A DNA stretch of 15,000 nt from Monoplex corrugatus (GCA_030674185.1 JAPXFY010000022.1:43195514-43210513); one strand, 5' to 3'. Counted from the first letter of the stretch, positions 7,992-14,980 are shown. Made by a program: numbers and translations. The notes: a model not told the origin generated them from the letters alone.

Positions 7992-8160
7992 GATGACAAC
8001 AATTATGGCACACAAGTCAGAGGAAGGTCTTGGGTTCGATTTTGCCTGGATGCCTCCTGTGTGATGGGTAAAGGGGTGGAGATTTTTTTTTTCTGATCTC
8101 CTGGATCAATATGTGTGGTGGTTTGTTAGTACTTAAACACCGTAGACTGTATCACACACA
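7992..8160 (+). mobile_element. tRNA-derived SINE-like fragment (family 2)
   Basis: A box-B-like TTGGGTTCGATTTTGCC at 8030-8046 is followed by GGGGTGGAGATT, a T-run, and GATCTCCTGGATCAATATGTG with TTAGTACTTAAACACC. The order and wording resemble gastropod tRNA-derived SINEs as I remember them. The copy at 9026-9255 shares GTGGAGATTTT plus a CTC-GGTCAAC stretch. The box A side is missing or decayed against the CT array, and the 3' end stops at a LINE fragment. Non-functional as an RNA gene. Confidence 0.5.
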
Positions 8161-8166
8161 GATAGA

Positions 8167-8560
8167 GTGTCCAGAGTACAGATTGGCCTCCTCGCCCTGT
8201 TCCTTGAAGAATGGTTTTGGCAAGTCCTGTTGATCTGGATACATGACCACACCATCTCATGTCCTTCTTTTCACTGTGGACAACTGGTCTTCGTGTGTGG
8301 TCCAATGGCTTGCCTTACTCTGGTGTGGACCTCCAAGTTGGTAGTGTGGTCTTTGTATGAGATGCCAAAGACCTTGCGAAAGCATCTCATCTCATCCCTC
8401 TCTCAGGTTCAGCTGTCAGAGGCTCATAGACATAGAGGAATATGGCATATTGGGTGACATATTGTCTGCCAACCTCAGCGACCGGTCAACCTTGACGTGG
8501 ACAAGGCAGAACCCTGACTCTGAAGGCTGATGTTACGAATGATCTTGACCTCCTCGGCGT
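8167..8560 (-). pseudogene. Non-LTR retrotransposon fragment, C-terminal part of the RT polyprotein
   Basis: Reading leftward, two frames give the familiar tail of an invertebrate endonuclease-reverse transcriptase: IFLY-YE--LTAE at about 8400-8440, MRCFRKVFGISYKDHTTN at about 8335-8390, and in a shifted frame MRWCGHVSRSTGLAKTILQG at about 8185-8265. Stops and at least two frameshifts separate the pieces, and the reverse-transcriptase core (FADD region) is absent. It is therefore a dead, 5'-truncated fragment. The wording differs from the LINE at 10.9-11.6 kb, so it is another family. Homology becomes too weak to follow beyond about 8560. Confidence 0.8.
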
Positions 8561-9025
8561 TTCCCCAGCAATTGTCATGAACATGAACAGCATCCAATTT
8601 TCACAGTTGATTGATTCGCTCTAATTTGCTGAGCGTTAAATATATATATAATATGGCAGTGACCAGGAAGGGCACCAGTCTGATCTTGGTACTTACTGCA
8701 ACTCTACATGTGCTCACTCAAATCTGCCAACAAATTATCTGTGGACTCCTTAAACATACGCAAAAAAGCTTTGCGTTTATTTCACAATAGAAGACGGGAG
8801 TCGTCACCAAACACAAAGGCGACTTGCATTACTGCCATCTTTACCTCGCCGGCAAGGTCCTCTCCATGCTACCTATCATGACCTAGCTAACACCTAGCCA
8901 CGCTAGCCACTAGGTGGAACAAAGAAACGCTTCTATCCAGCGTATCTCGCGAAAACCTCGCCTACCTAGCGTTTAAAAGAAACGGGTTTCTGATTGAAGA
9001 CCACTGAGGAGTTCTTTATGAACGA
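8561..9025. other. Non-coding spacer, possibly eroded repeat
   Basis: There is a short (TA)n at 8641-8650 and a small palindrome CACCTAG...CTAGGTG at 8891-8916. No open frame with recognisable content is present. It may be older sequence of the neighbouring LINE that has diverged past recognition. Confidence 0.5.
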
Positions 9026-9255
9026 ATGGTGACGGGGGTACCACAGTCAAGTGGTCACAACACGGGTTTTTTCCAACTGGGAGAGTTGGGTTCCAGTCTG
9101 CTTGGGTATCACCTGGTAGGGTACAGAGTGGAGATTTTCCCCATCTCTCAGGTCAACCATCTCCAGCGTAGTTCATCGCTGTCCTTTGGATGTGGATACA
9201 TTCAAAGAAGAACATGTCATACTGAACACACAGTCCATGTGCTGACTGTCAAGTC
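9026..9255 (+). mobile_element. tRNA-derived SINE-like element (family 2), longer copy
   Basis: A box-A-like part (TACCACAGTCAAGTGG, about 9038-9053) and a box-B-like part (TTGGGTTCCAGTCTGC, about 9087-9102) are followed by GAGTGGAGATTTTCCCC, ATCTCTCAGGTCAACC and a 3' region with CATTCAAAGAAGAAC and CAGTCCATGTGCTGAC. The body matches the copy at 7992-8160 in order. The 77-codon frame running through it is incidental. Box B carries two mismatches to GGTTCGANTCC, so pol III activity is unlikely. Confidence 0.5.
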
Positions 9256-9298
9256 TTGATGAGGCAAACGTCTAGACGGGTTTTTCTTCCCCTTTATT

Positions 9299-9421
9299 TT
9301 AACCTTTTGACTCCCCGCCTTGTCCACCAACTTCCGGCATTGTCAACCATGCTAGCAAAACAAAAACTTAATCCTTTGAATCCCTCACCGTATCCACCAG
9401 CTTCCTGCAGTCTGGGGTTAA
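9299..9421. mobile_element. TTAA-bounded repeat, locus 2, head modules
   Basis: The locus opens TTAACCTTTTGACTCCCCGC, has CTTCCGGCATTGTCAACC and ATGCTAGCAAAACA, and reaches a second TTAA at 9368. It then reads TCCTTTGAATCCCTCACC and ATCCACCAGCTTCCTGCAG (half of the palindromic unit seen complete at 14333-14404), ending at TTAA 9418-9421. The next section is an inverted-unit tandem array. There is no open frame for a transposase, so it is non-autonomous. Confidence 0.7.
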
Positions 9422-9423
9422 AA

Positions 9424-9656
9424 TTTTTTGAAGTTACTGATAGAACACGGGAGTCAAAGGCTAAAGTTTTTTGAAGTTACTAGATAGAACACGGGAATCA
9501 AAGGCTAAAAGTTTTTTGAAGTTACTAGATAGAACACGGGATCAAAGTGGCTATAAAAGGGTAGTTTTTTGAAGTTACTACATAAAGAAACACAGGGAAT
9601 CAAAGGCTAAAAGTTTTTTGAAGTTACTACATAGAACACGGGAATCAAAGGCTAAA
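9424..9656. repeat. Five tandem inverted-orientation units of the TTAA repeat
   Basis: Units start at 9424, 9466, 9511, 9564 and 9613 (spacings 42, 45, 53 and 49). Each reads approximately TTTTTTGAAGTTACTAGATA then GAACACGGGAATCAAAGGCT. This is a recognisable relative of the reverse complement of the 43-bp units at 14161-14332, whose complement reads TTTTTGCAGTTGGTGGATAG and then GGGTGCGGGAGTCAAAGGG. The units are far more like each other than like the family, so this array expanded locally after divergence. The 53-base unit carries small insertions. Confidence 0.75.
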
Positions 9657-9689
9657 TAGCCTTCAATGGGAGGGACATGACAAAGAGCT

Positions 9690-9871
9690 CTCTTTAGCTG
9701 GCTTGGTGATCGTTTTCACAGAAACCGTGGACTCAGAATCTGATATGTCGAGTTCAGTACCAGCCCGAAAATGAAAACTGGCCCTGCTCGCTGCTCATAT
9801 GAATGCTTTCATCATTCTGGTGGTGTCAGCTTAGTGTTTCATCTGTCCCTTACCCCATCCCCATTTCAAGA
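9690..9871 (+). mobile_element. SINE family 1, copy A
   Basis: A decayed tRNA-like head (TTAGCTGGCTTGGTG near 9694; AGTTCAGTACCAGCCC near 9751 as box-B relic) is followed by AAAACTGGCCC and by CATCATTCTGGTGGTGTCAG with CTTAGTGTTTCAT and TTACCCCATCCCC. The minus-strand copy at 13283-13447 shares the head wording and an almost identical body of over 30 bases. The + copy at 13686-13928 shares the body core. Old and inactive. Confidence 0.75.
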
Positions 9872-10172
9872 CCTTTTGTTTTCCAAGGTCTTATGCCGGC
9901 TCAGGAAGTCTTCCAGATAATAACTGGCAGATTTGATGTAGCGCATATGTACTTGTCCCAGTGCGATGAATCTTTTTTTTTAAAAACTCCTGACAGTCAC
10001 CTCTTGCTTTTAAAAATAATAAACAGAAAAGCATAAGTCACCTGGCTCAGATGAATGTTGAAGAAATGAAATGAAACGACACTTTGTTTATCTTCTGTTA
10101 TTTCCCAGTGGCGTAGAGACTAGCACACTGGTAAACTTGTATATATCTATCGCTGCTAAGCTAGACACTGTT
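9872..10172. other. Non-coding spacer, no feature recognised
   Basis: Mixed sequence with a T8A5 run near 9972-9985. It may include the diverged 3' end of the adjoining SINE. No coding signal. Confidence 0.5.
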
Positions 10173-10341
10173 TTAACCCTTTTGGCTCCCCCGCCACACC
10201 TGCATTGTCAACCATGCGAGTAAAGCAAAACTTAACCCTTTGACCTTCTATCCACCAGCTTCCTGTAGATAGGGTGAGGGAGTCAAAGGGTTAGGGTTTT
10301 TTTTGCAGTTGGTGGATAGGGTGGGGAGTCCAAAGGTTTAA
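10173..10341. mobile_element. TTAA-bounded repeat, locus 3, with palindromic second half
   Basis: The locus opens TTAACCCTTTTGGCTCCCCC, has CCTGCATTGTCAACCATGCG and AGTAAAGCAAAAC, and reaches TTAA at 10232. It then reads CCCTTTGACCTTCTATCCAC, turns at CAGCTTCCTGTAGATAGGGT and returns as GAGGGAGTCAAAGGGTTA. A second inverted unit (TTTTTGCAGTTGGTGGATAG) ends near TTAA 10338-10341. The arms pair to form a hairpin. Same modular order as loci 1, 2 and 4. GGGTTAGGG at 10288-10296 is a chance telomere-like string. Confidence 0.75.
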
Positions 10342-10349
10342 ACAGCAAA

Positions 10350-10650
10350 AATGAGGCGCCCGTGGTGCAAGTGCAACGACTACCGATTAAAAGGTTCTAG
10401 GTTCGAATTCTATCAGCCCTGCCGGCTTCTACCCAGACAAGGGTCTGCTTGGACTCTTTAAGAAGACTGGAAACACGCAGTCGGAATCTCATCTACTCTA
10501 CAAATGCGCCATTGAGGATCGTTGTTAAATGTCCTGACCAACACCGCAGGTGTCTGTTCTGTCGGGCCTGGTTTAACACAGGATCTGAAAGTCTAGTTCC
10601 TTCACAAGGGGACAAAAACTAGTCGACCCGTATGCCTTTGCCTGCGCCTA
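10350..10650 (+). mobile_element. tRNA-derived SINE (family 3), probable
   Basis: GTGGTGCAAGTG near 10360 fits a pol III box A, and GGTTCGAATTC near 10400 fits box B with one mismatch, at tRNA-like spacing. The body holds GACAAGGGTCTGCTTGG, AATGCGCCATTGAGGATC and GCAGGTGTCTGTTCTG. It has no resemblance to the body of family 1. The 3' boundary is uncertain; the SINE tail at 10797-10910 might belong to the same insertion. Confidence 0.55.
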
Positions 10651-10796
10651 AAGATCCGCACGGAATTGAAAATCGTGAAGAGTAGGGTATTCGCTCTGCT
10701 GTCCTGTATAAAACATTGGAGAGATAGGTTCATTTCCCATCCACTCCCCTTAAAGGCCGATTAGCTTTCTTGCCTTTTTAGAACTCTTGGTAAAAA

Positions 10797-10910
10797 AAAT
10801 TGGGTGGCGCCACACTGCGGCGACACTCTCTCAACGGGGAGAGCAGTCCAAGTTTCACAGATAAATCCATCGTGACCAAAAGAAATGAATACGAAATGTG
10901 AATATAAAAG
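10797..10910 (+). mobile_element. SINE 3'-end fragment
   Basis: GGTGGCGCCACACTGCGGCG, then ACACTCTCTCAACGGGGAGAGC (a small CTCTC/GAGAG hairpin) and AGTTTCACAGATAAATCC, leading into an A-rich tail with AAAAGAAATGAATACG. I recognise this as the kind of 3' end seen in many gastropod SINE copies; that is memory, not a search. The sequence between 10650 and 10797 shows nothing further. Confidence 0.5.
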
Positions 10911-10944
10911 TGAGCGTAAAGGACAGCCTTTTCACATAGACTCA

Positions 10945-10966
10945 ATCATCATCATCATCATCATCA
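10945..10966. repeat. (ATC)n, the 3' tail of the LINE
   Basis: Seven ATC units on the + strand (TGA/GAT on the element's sense strand) mark the downstream boundary of the LINE. Target-site duplication cannot be fixed because the 5' end at about 11637 adjoins another CATCACCATCATC-like stretch. Confidence 0.85.
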
Positions 10967-11637
10967 GGTGCCCTGCCGCATGGCGTTGGCGACCATGGAC
11001 TTCCAACCATCTCTATCTCTTGTTGCCCCTAGCATCTCCCCCACCCTCCTCATCCCCAGCCACTCTAGCAAGTCCGTCCAAGCATTCTCTCCCTGGGTCT
11101 ACCTGGTGCTCTCTTTCCCTCCAGCTTTCCCGTTGTGACCAGGTGCTCCAAATCCCCCTTCCTCATAAAATGGCCTATAAATGTTGCTTGTCTTTTCCTA
11201 ATCTTCCTTATGAGTGATCTCTTGTGTCTGCCTCCATCAAGACTGTCTTGTTTGTTTTCTTTGCTGTCCATGGAACTCTCAACATTCTTCTTAGAAACCA
11301 CATCTCGGCTGCCTCAATCTTGCTCTGGCTTTGCTTGCTGACTGTCCACGCCTCTCATCCGTACAACAGTATTGGTTCTATATAACATTCAAGGACTCTC
11401 TTTCTGTGTTAATTGATAGGCATTTGTTGGTAAGAAGCTTGTCATCTTCTTGAATGCTGTTTTGGCTTGGCCGATTCTGCCAGCTATTTCCGATGTGCAT
11501 CTGCCGTCTGATGAAATGACCGTTCCCAGGTATTTGAACTTATTAACCTGTGTCAAGGTTGTGCCATTTGCTGTTATTTTGCATGAGGGGATTTCATGTT
11601 TTTTACTGATCACCATGACTTCAAAACGAATTCGATA
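10945..11637 (-). pseudogene. 5'-truncated RTE-like LINE, C-terminal RT region with (TGA)n tail
   Basis: Read leftward from about 11637, the frames show VNKFKYLGTVISSDGRCTSE with the following IAGRIGQAKTAFKKM (11450-11570), then KIEAAEMWFLRRMLR (about 11275-11320), RSLIRKIRKRQATFIGHFMR and EHLVTTGKLEGKRAPGRPRE (11090-11220), and finally EMLGATRDRDGWKSMVANAM (about 10975-11035). At least three frameshifts and several stops break it, and everything upstream of the post-RT region is missing. The last codon is followed by a stop (10966-10964) that is the first unit of the (TGA)n tail running to 10945. A very short 3' UTR ending in a trinucleotide repeat is typical of the RTE clade. Non-functional. 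Confidence 0.88.
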
Positions 11638-11982
11638 GCAACATCACCATCATCCTCATCGTGAACATCATCGCAACGATGTGAAAAAAGTCCTCAGGGC
11701 CTGGAACTGGGAGAGAGAACAAAAATCAGCAAGCTTACTTTCCTCCGTGTACATACAGCCCATAAACTGCTGTCAAATTTTAAAAGTAAACACTTTTTTA
11801 CGAACACCCAATGTTTCAAATCAAAAGAAAAATCCTATCCTCATGGCTTTCAATTTGCCAGCTTTAAATGAAACAATGACCCGTAAAAGAATCGCCCAAT
11901 TTGTAACAGAAGTTGTTCAACAAAAGTGAAATACGAAGTTCACAAACAATGCACAACAACATCACGATTGAATAGCTGGTCA
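11638..11982. other. Non-coding spacer, no feature recognised
   Basis: It starts with ATC-rich sequence (11640-11680) that may be part of the LINE junction, then has ordinary A-rich sequence. The 82-codon + frame beginning near 11681 has no recognisable domain or splice context. Confidence 0.5.
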
Positions 11983-11999
11983 CACACACACACACACAC

Positions 12000-12044
<45 letters not shown>

Positions 12045-12055
12045 ACAAACAAACA
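11983..12055. repeat. (CA)n-(AAC)n-(AAAC)n microsatellite
   Basis: A CA run of about 18 bases passes into fourteen or so AAC/CAA units and ends in AAACAAACAAAC. It yields Asn-, Leu- or Cys-homopolymer frames only. Confidence 0.95.
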
Positions 12056-12456
12056 AGAAATATATAGAAGCACATACAACTGTCCAAGCGACGAAAATGC
12101 ATCTCAAAAATAATAAAATCGAATGCACCTAGTGTGTTTTCGTAAGTAGCCCGTACCGTCTTCGATGACTACGTCCCCAAATTTCCATGTGCTTACCTGA
12201 ATCACGTCCACAAGTAAGACAAAGCATAATCCAGAACACAACAACAAACAACGTGCAACCACTCAAGTACTCCTCACTCAATCGTCGCAAAACACTGAAT
12301 AACGGAGTGCTGATTTTCCCAGTATTTAAGGATTGCTCTTCATCAGCTGACTCAAGACCCTTGAGGCAAACCTCCAGGCTGTCTTTGAGAACATCGACCA
12401 ATCACCTTTCACTTCTAATCAAGTCACGCGACTTTTCTAAGTAAAAATTGTTGGGA

Positions 12457-12466
12457 TATATATACG
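12457..12466 (-). promoter_or_regulatory. TATA-like motif, tentative
   Basis: GATATATATAC lies 60 bases upstream (minus strand) of an inverted CCAAT motif (GATTGG) and a frame that ends at a strong donor-like CAG|GTAAGC near 12200. No in-frame ATG opens that frame, because a TGA immediately precedes it, and the protein has no recognisable content. I record it as a candidate start of an unknown minus-strand transcript with low confidence. Confidence 0.15.
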
Positions 12467-12513
12467 ACCGAAACCAAAGGGGTGGGCCTACGCGGTTACC
12501 GTAATTAGACCGA

Positions 12514-12515
<2 letters not shown>

Positions 12516-12572
<57 letters not shown>

Positions 12573-12580
12573 GTGTGTGA
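12516..12580. repeat. (TG)n microsatellite
   Basis: Nearly pure TG over about 56 bases, then TTGTGTGTGA. A second short TG run lies at 12717-12740. Between 12580 and 12970 there is nothing else apart from a G-rich patch at 12758-12790. Confidence 0.95.
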
Positions 12581-12969
12581 TATTGATTAGCAGAATCGGA
12601 CAAACTAGATTGATTGTTATCGTTCAGGTCGACGGATCTGGGATGACACAAAGACGTAGGCTAACCTAAACCCAGACTTTGTCACGTTTTCACAACCGTT
12701 GGCACAACTTCTGTGTGATGTGTGTGTGTGTGTGTGTGTGAAGGGGTGCAGGTGGAGTCAGTGGGGAGGGGAGGGGTGGTACTGGGGGACTCATCGTATT
12801 GGTTTTGTGTACAGGCACGTTGTCAGCGCTAACACGTAACCGCAGTCCCACCGATTATTATCGTTGTTATCGAGACTGTCTTAAGAGTTGTCAGTGAGCC
12901 GACAAGGTGATTGCTATCGATACTCTGTTAAAGACAAAGCAAGAAGACAACACCTTTCCCCACAGGATT

Positions 12970-13179
12970 CCTCTCTTCCTCTCTCTCTCCCTCTCTCCTC
13001 TCTCTCTCCCCCTTCTCTCTCTCTCTCTCTCTCCCTCTCTTCTCTCTCCTCTTCTCTCTTCCTTTCTCTCTCCCTTCCTCCCTCCCTCTCTCTACTCTCT
13101 CTCTCTCCCTTCCTCCCTCTTCCTCTCCCCCCTCTCTCTCTCTCCCTCTCTCTCTTCTCCTCTCTCTCTCTCTCTCTCA
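12970..13179. repeat. (CT)n/(CCCT)n polypyrimidine tract
   Basis: About 210 bases of almost pure pyrimidine on the + strand, with CTCTCT, CCCTCTC and CTTC variants. Long homopurine-homopyrimidine tracts with mirror symmetry can form triplex DNA. Ser/Leu/Pro and Arg/Glu frames across it are artefacts. Confidence 0.95.
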
Positions 13180-13282
13180 ATACACACAAACAGACACACA
13201 GTTGAAAAGTGAGCGAGGGGATCAACTATGAGGATGTGCAGTACAAAGGGCATTGTAGATTTATGTGTTTACCTTGATTAGT

Positions 13283-13447
13283 TGAAACGGGGAAAGAGGG
13301 ACCTATGAAACATTAAGCTGACACCACCAGAATGATGTAGACATTAAGATAGGCTAGCAAACAGGCCAGTTTCTATACAATATTGCGGGCTGGGATTGAA
13401 CTTCAAGATATTAGATCCTGACTTCATGGCTCTGCCAACTAGCCCGC
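13283..13447 (-). mobile_element. SINE family 1, copy B, with tRNA-like head
   Basis: On the minus strand the head starts GCGGGCTAGTTGGCAGAGCC (13447 leftward) and ends AGTTCAATCCCAGCCCGC (13385). The outer seven bases GCGGGCT and AGCCCGC pair perfectly as an acceptor stem. At 63 nt the head is shorter than a tRNA, and TAGTTGGCAGAGC looks like TAGCTCAGTTGGCAGAGC with five bases lost from box A. The body continues AAACTGGCC, CATCATTCTGGTGGTGTCAG and CTTAATGTTTCATAGGTCCC, matching copy A almost base for base. Confidence 0.8.
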
Positions 13448-13685
13448 TGGGTTTAGTTGATAACAGTGGAGATGATCTATCTCCTGCGCACCAAGACTGC
13501 TTAGTAATTAATACAAACACAATGGAACAATAACGCGGAGTCGGCTGGCGTTATTACGTACTTTTATGGCCGTTGTAAAACTAAAGAGCCAAGAGCTTAG
13601 TAAAGAAGACCTCCCCCCACCCCCACCCCTCCACACACACTTTCGCTGTTTATATTGCTTTGAACATCTGGCTACTTCTAAGCGA

Positions 13686-13928
13686 GCCCCAGTAGCTCAG
13701 TTGGTTTGAGCGTCGGATTCACATGCTAATGGTTGTGGGTTTGAATCCCGGGGTGCGCTACATTAAAACTGGCCTTCTCACTGTCCCATCTTAACATCAT
13801 TGTTGTTCTGGTGGTGTCGTATAGGATTAGATAGGTCCCCCTTCCCCCACTTCCCTGGGATGGTTATCCCCGTCGGCCATATCACCTGAGGTGGGGTGTC
13901 GACGTAAAAACTGAACCAAATCAATCAA
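13686..13928 (+). mobile_element. SINE family 1, copy C, with intact pol III boxes
   Basis: Box A TAGCTCAGTTGG (13693-13704) and box B GGTTTGAATCC (13738-13748) fit the consensus, at tRNA spacing. The acceptor arms do not pair, so this is a SINE head rather than a tRNA gene. The body has AAAACTGGCC (13765), TTCTGGTGGTGTC (13806-13818) and AGGTCCCCCTTCCCCCAC, then CACCTGAGGTGGGGTGTCGA and a tail of AACCAAATCAATCAA. It is the best-preserved copy and the only one whose promoter could still be recognised. Confidence 0.8.
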
Positions 13929-14082
13929 GCTACTTCTATCTATTTTCTGTACAGTCTTGAATGTGATGTAGCGTAGAGGCAGAGAGTTGAGGGTCAGTAT
14001 CGAACTGGAAAGCCTGAAGCAAAGAAATCAATGTCTCGTTCACGCCAATAATTCAGGTCTTCCTTGGTCTGCCTCTCTCGTG

Positions 14083-14160
14083 TTAACCTTTTGACTCCCG
14101 CACCCTGCCCATCAGCATCCTGCATTGTCAACTATGTTTAGCAAAACAAAAAAAACTTAA
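14083..14160. mobile_element. TTAA-bounded repeat, locus 4, head module
   Basis: TTAACCTTTTGACTCCCGCA opens the module, followed by CATCAGCATCCTGCATTGTC and TTTAGCAAAACA, closing with TTAA at 14157-14160. It is the same 70-80 base head found at 1723, 9299 and 10173, and it always stands first in the series. Confidence 0.75.
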
Positions 14161-14332
14161 CTCTTTGACTCCCTCACCCCATCCACCAACTGCAAAAATT
14201 TAACCCTTTGACTCCTGAACCCTATCCGCCAACTGCAAAAATTGAACCCTTTGACTCCCGCACCCTGTCTGCCAACTGCAAAAACTTAACCCTTTGACTC
14301 CCGTGCCCTGTCTGCCAACTGCAAAAACTTAA
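14161..14332. repeat. Four tandem 43-bp units, each ending TTAA
   Basis: Units at 14161-14203, 14204-14246, 14247-14289 and 14290-14332 are each exactly 43 bases, of the form CCCTTTGACTCCC + G/TCACCC + TATCCACCAACTGCAAAAAC + TTAA. Unit 2 ends TGAA. Units 3 and 4 differ at very few positions, so the array grew recently compared with the family. Confidence 0.85.
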
Positions 14333-14450
14333 CCCTTTGACTCCCGCACCCTATCCACCAGATTCCTGCAGGAAGCTGTTGGCTAGGGTGAAGGAGTCAA
14401 AAGGTTAGTGCAGGAAGCTGGTGGATAGGGTGAGGGAGTCAAAGAGTTAA
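14333..14450. mobile_element. Palindromic TTAA-family unit centred on CCTGCAGG, plus a second inverted arm
   Basis: The left arm CCCTTTGACTCCCGCACCCT + ATCCACCAGATTCCTG turns at CCTGCAGG (14365-14372) and returns as GGAAGCTGTTGGCTAGGGTG + AAGGAGTCAAAAGG with arms of about 36 bases and few mismatches. A further inverted arm (GCAGGAAGCTGGTGGATAGG, 14409 onward) ends GTCAAAGAGTTAA at 14450. As single strands these arms would make a strong hairpin. Confidence 0.8.
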
Positions 14451-14753
14451 GTTTTCGCAGATGATGGATAGGCTGTGAGAGTCAAAAGGGTTAAATCTAC
14501 GGTGTTTTTTTTTGTTAACCCTTTGACTCCCGCACCCCGTCTCACCAACATCCTGCATTGTCAACCAGACTAGCAGAGCAAACATTTAACCCTGAGTTAA
14601 GTTTTTGCAAATGATGGATAGGCTGTGAGAGTCAAAAGGGTTAAATCTACGGGTTTTTTTTTTTTTTTGGTTAACCCTTTGACTCCCGCACCCCGTCTCA
14701 CCAACATCCTGCATTGTCAATCAGACTAGCAAAGCAAACATTTAACCCTGTGT
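14451..14753. repeat. 150-bp tandem duplication inside the TTAA locus
   Basis: Copy 1 (14451-14600) and copy 2 (14601-14753) both read GTTTT-GCA-ATGATGGATAGG, CTGTGAGAGTCAAAAGGG, TTAAATCTACGG, a T-run, TTAACCCTTTGACTCCCGCA, CATCCTGCATTGTCAA and AGACTAGC. The T-run is nine bases in copy 1 and about fifteen in copy 2. Each copy contains an outward and an inward facing TTAA terminus separated by CTACGG-Tn. Confidence 0.85.
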
Positions 14754-14790
14754 TTTGACTCCCTCATCCTATCCACCAGCTTCCTGCAGG
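14754..14790. mobile_element. Final half-palindrome of TTAA locus 4
   Basis: TTTTGACTCCCTCATCCTAT + CCACCAGCTTCCTGCAGG closes the series, with the right arm missing. From 14791 to 14980 I see no gene or repeat. Confidence 0.65.
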
Positions 14791-14980
14791 ACCACACAGT
14801 CGAATGTCATCAATTTTCACGGATGTGTCATTGAGTGAGACGCTCGAATTTCCTAAACCAACTTCGCAGATGTTTTTATCTCGTTTACAGTGTGTCGACC
14901 CCACAACTGTCGTGAGAAAACCTTAGAAGTGGTTCACACTCTTAGCACAATAGTTAAGTGGGACGTGCAACAACAGTGAT

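Noticed and set aside
827..8000. Switch of GA/CAGA arrays (left) to CT/CTGT arrays (right) about the T-box exon as a strand signal
   Set aside because: The CT run at 4078-4131 inside the intron breaks the pattern, and too few arrays exist to distinguish it from chance.
10280..10300. Telomere-like GGGTTAGGG
   Set aside because: Only one and a half units, produced by the junction of two TTAA-family arms; the family sequence is TTAACCC with CTTTGACTC, not a telomeric repeat.
11681..11929. 82-codon + frame
   Set aside because: No domain, no promoter or splice context, ordinary length for chance in AT-leaning DNA.
12129..12401. 90-codon minus-strand frame with a hydrophobic stretch
   Set aside because: It begins at a non-ATG codon straight after a TGA and has no recognisable homology; only the donor-like end is of interest and is listed as a weak finding.
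13686..13758. Functional tRNA gene
   Set aside because: Boxes A and B fit, but the acceptor and anticodon stems do not pair, and a SINE body shared with two other loci follows directly.
14161..14332. CRISPR-like or conventional satellite array
   Set aside because: There are no variable spacers between the 43-bp units, the host is a eukaryote, and each unit ends in TTAA as part of a dispersed repeat family.
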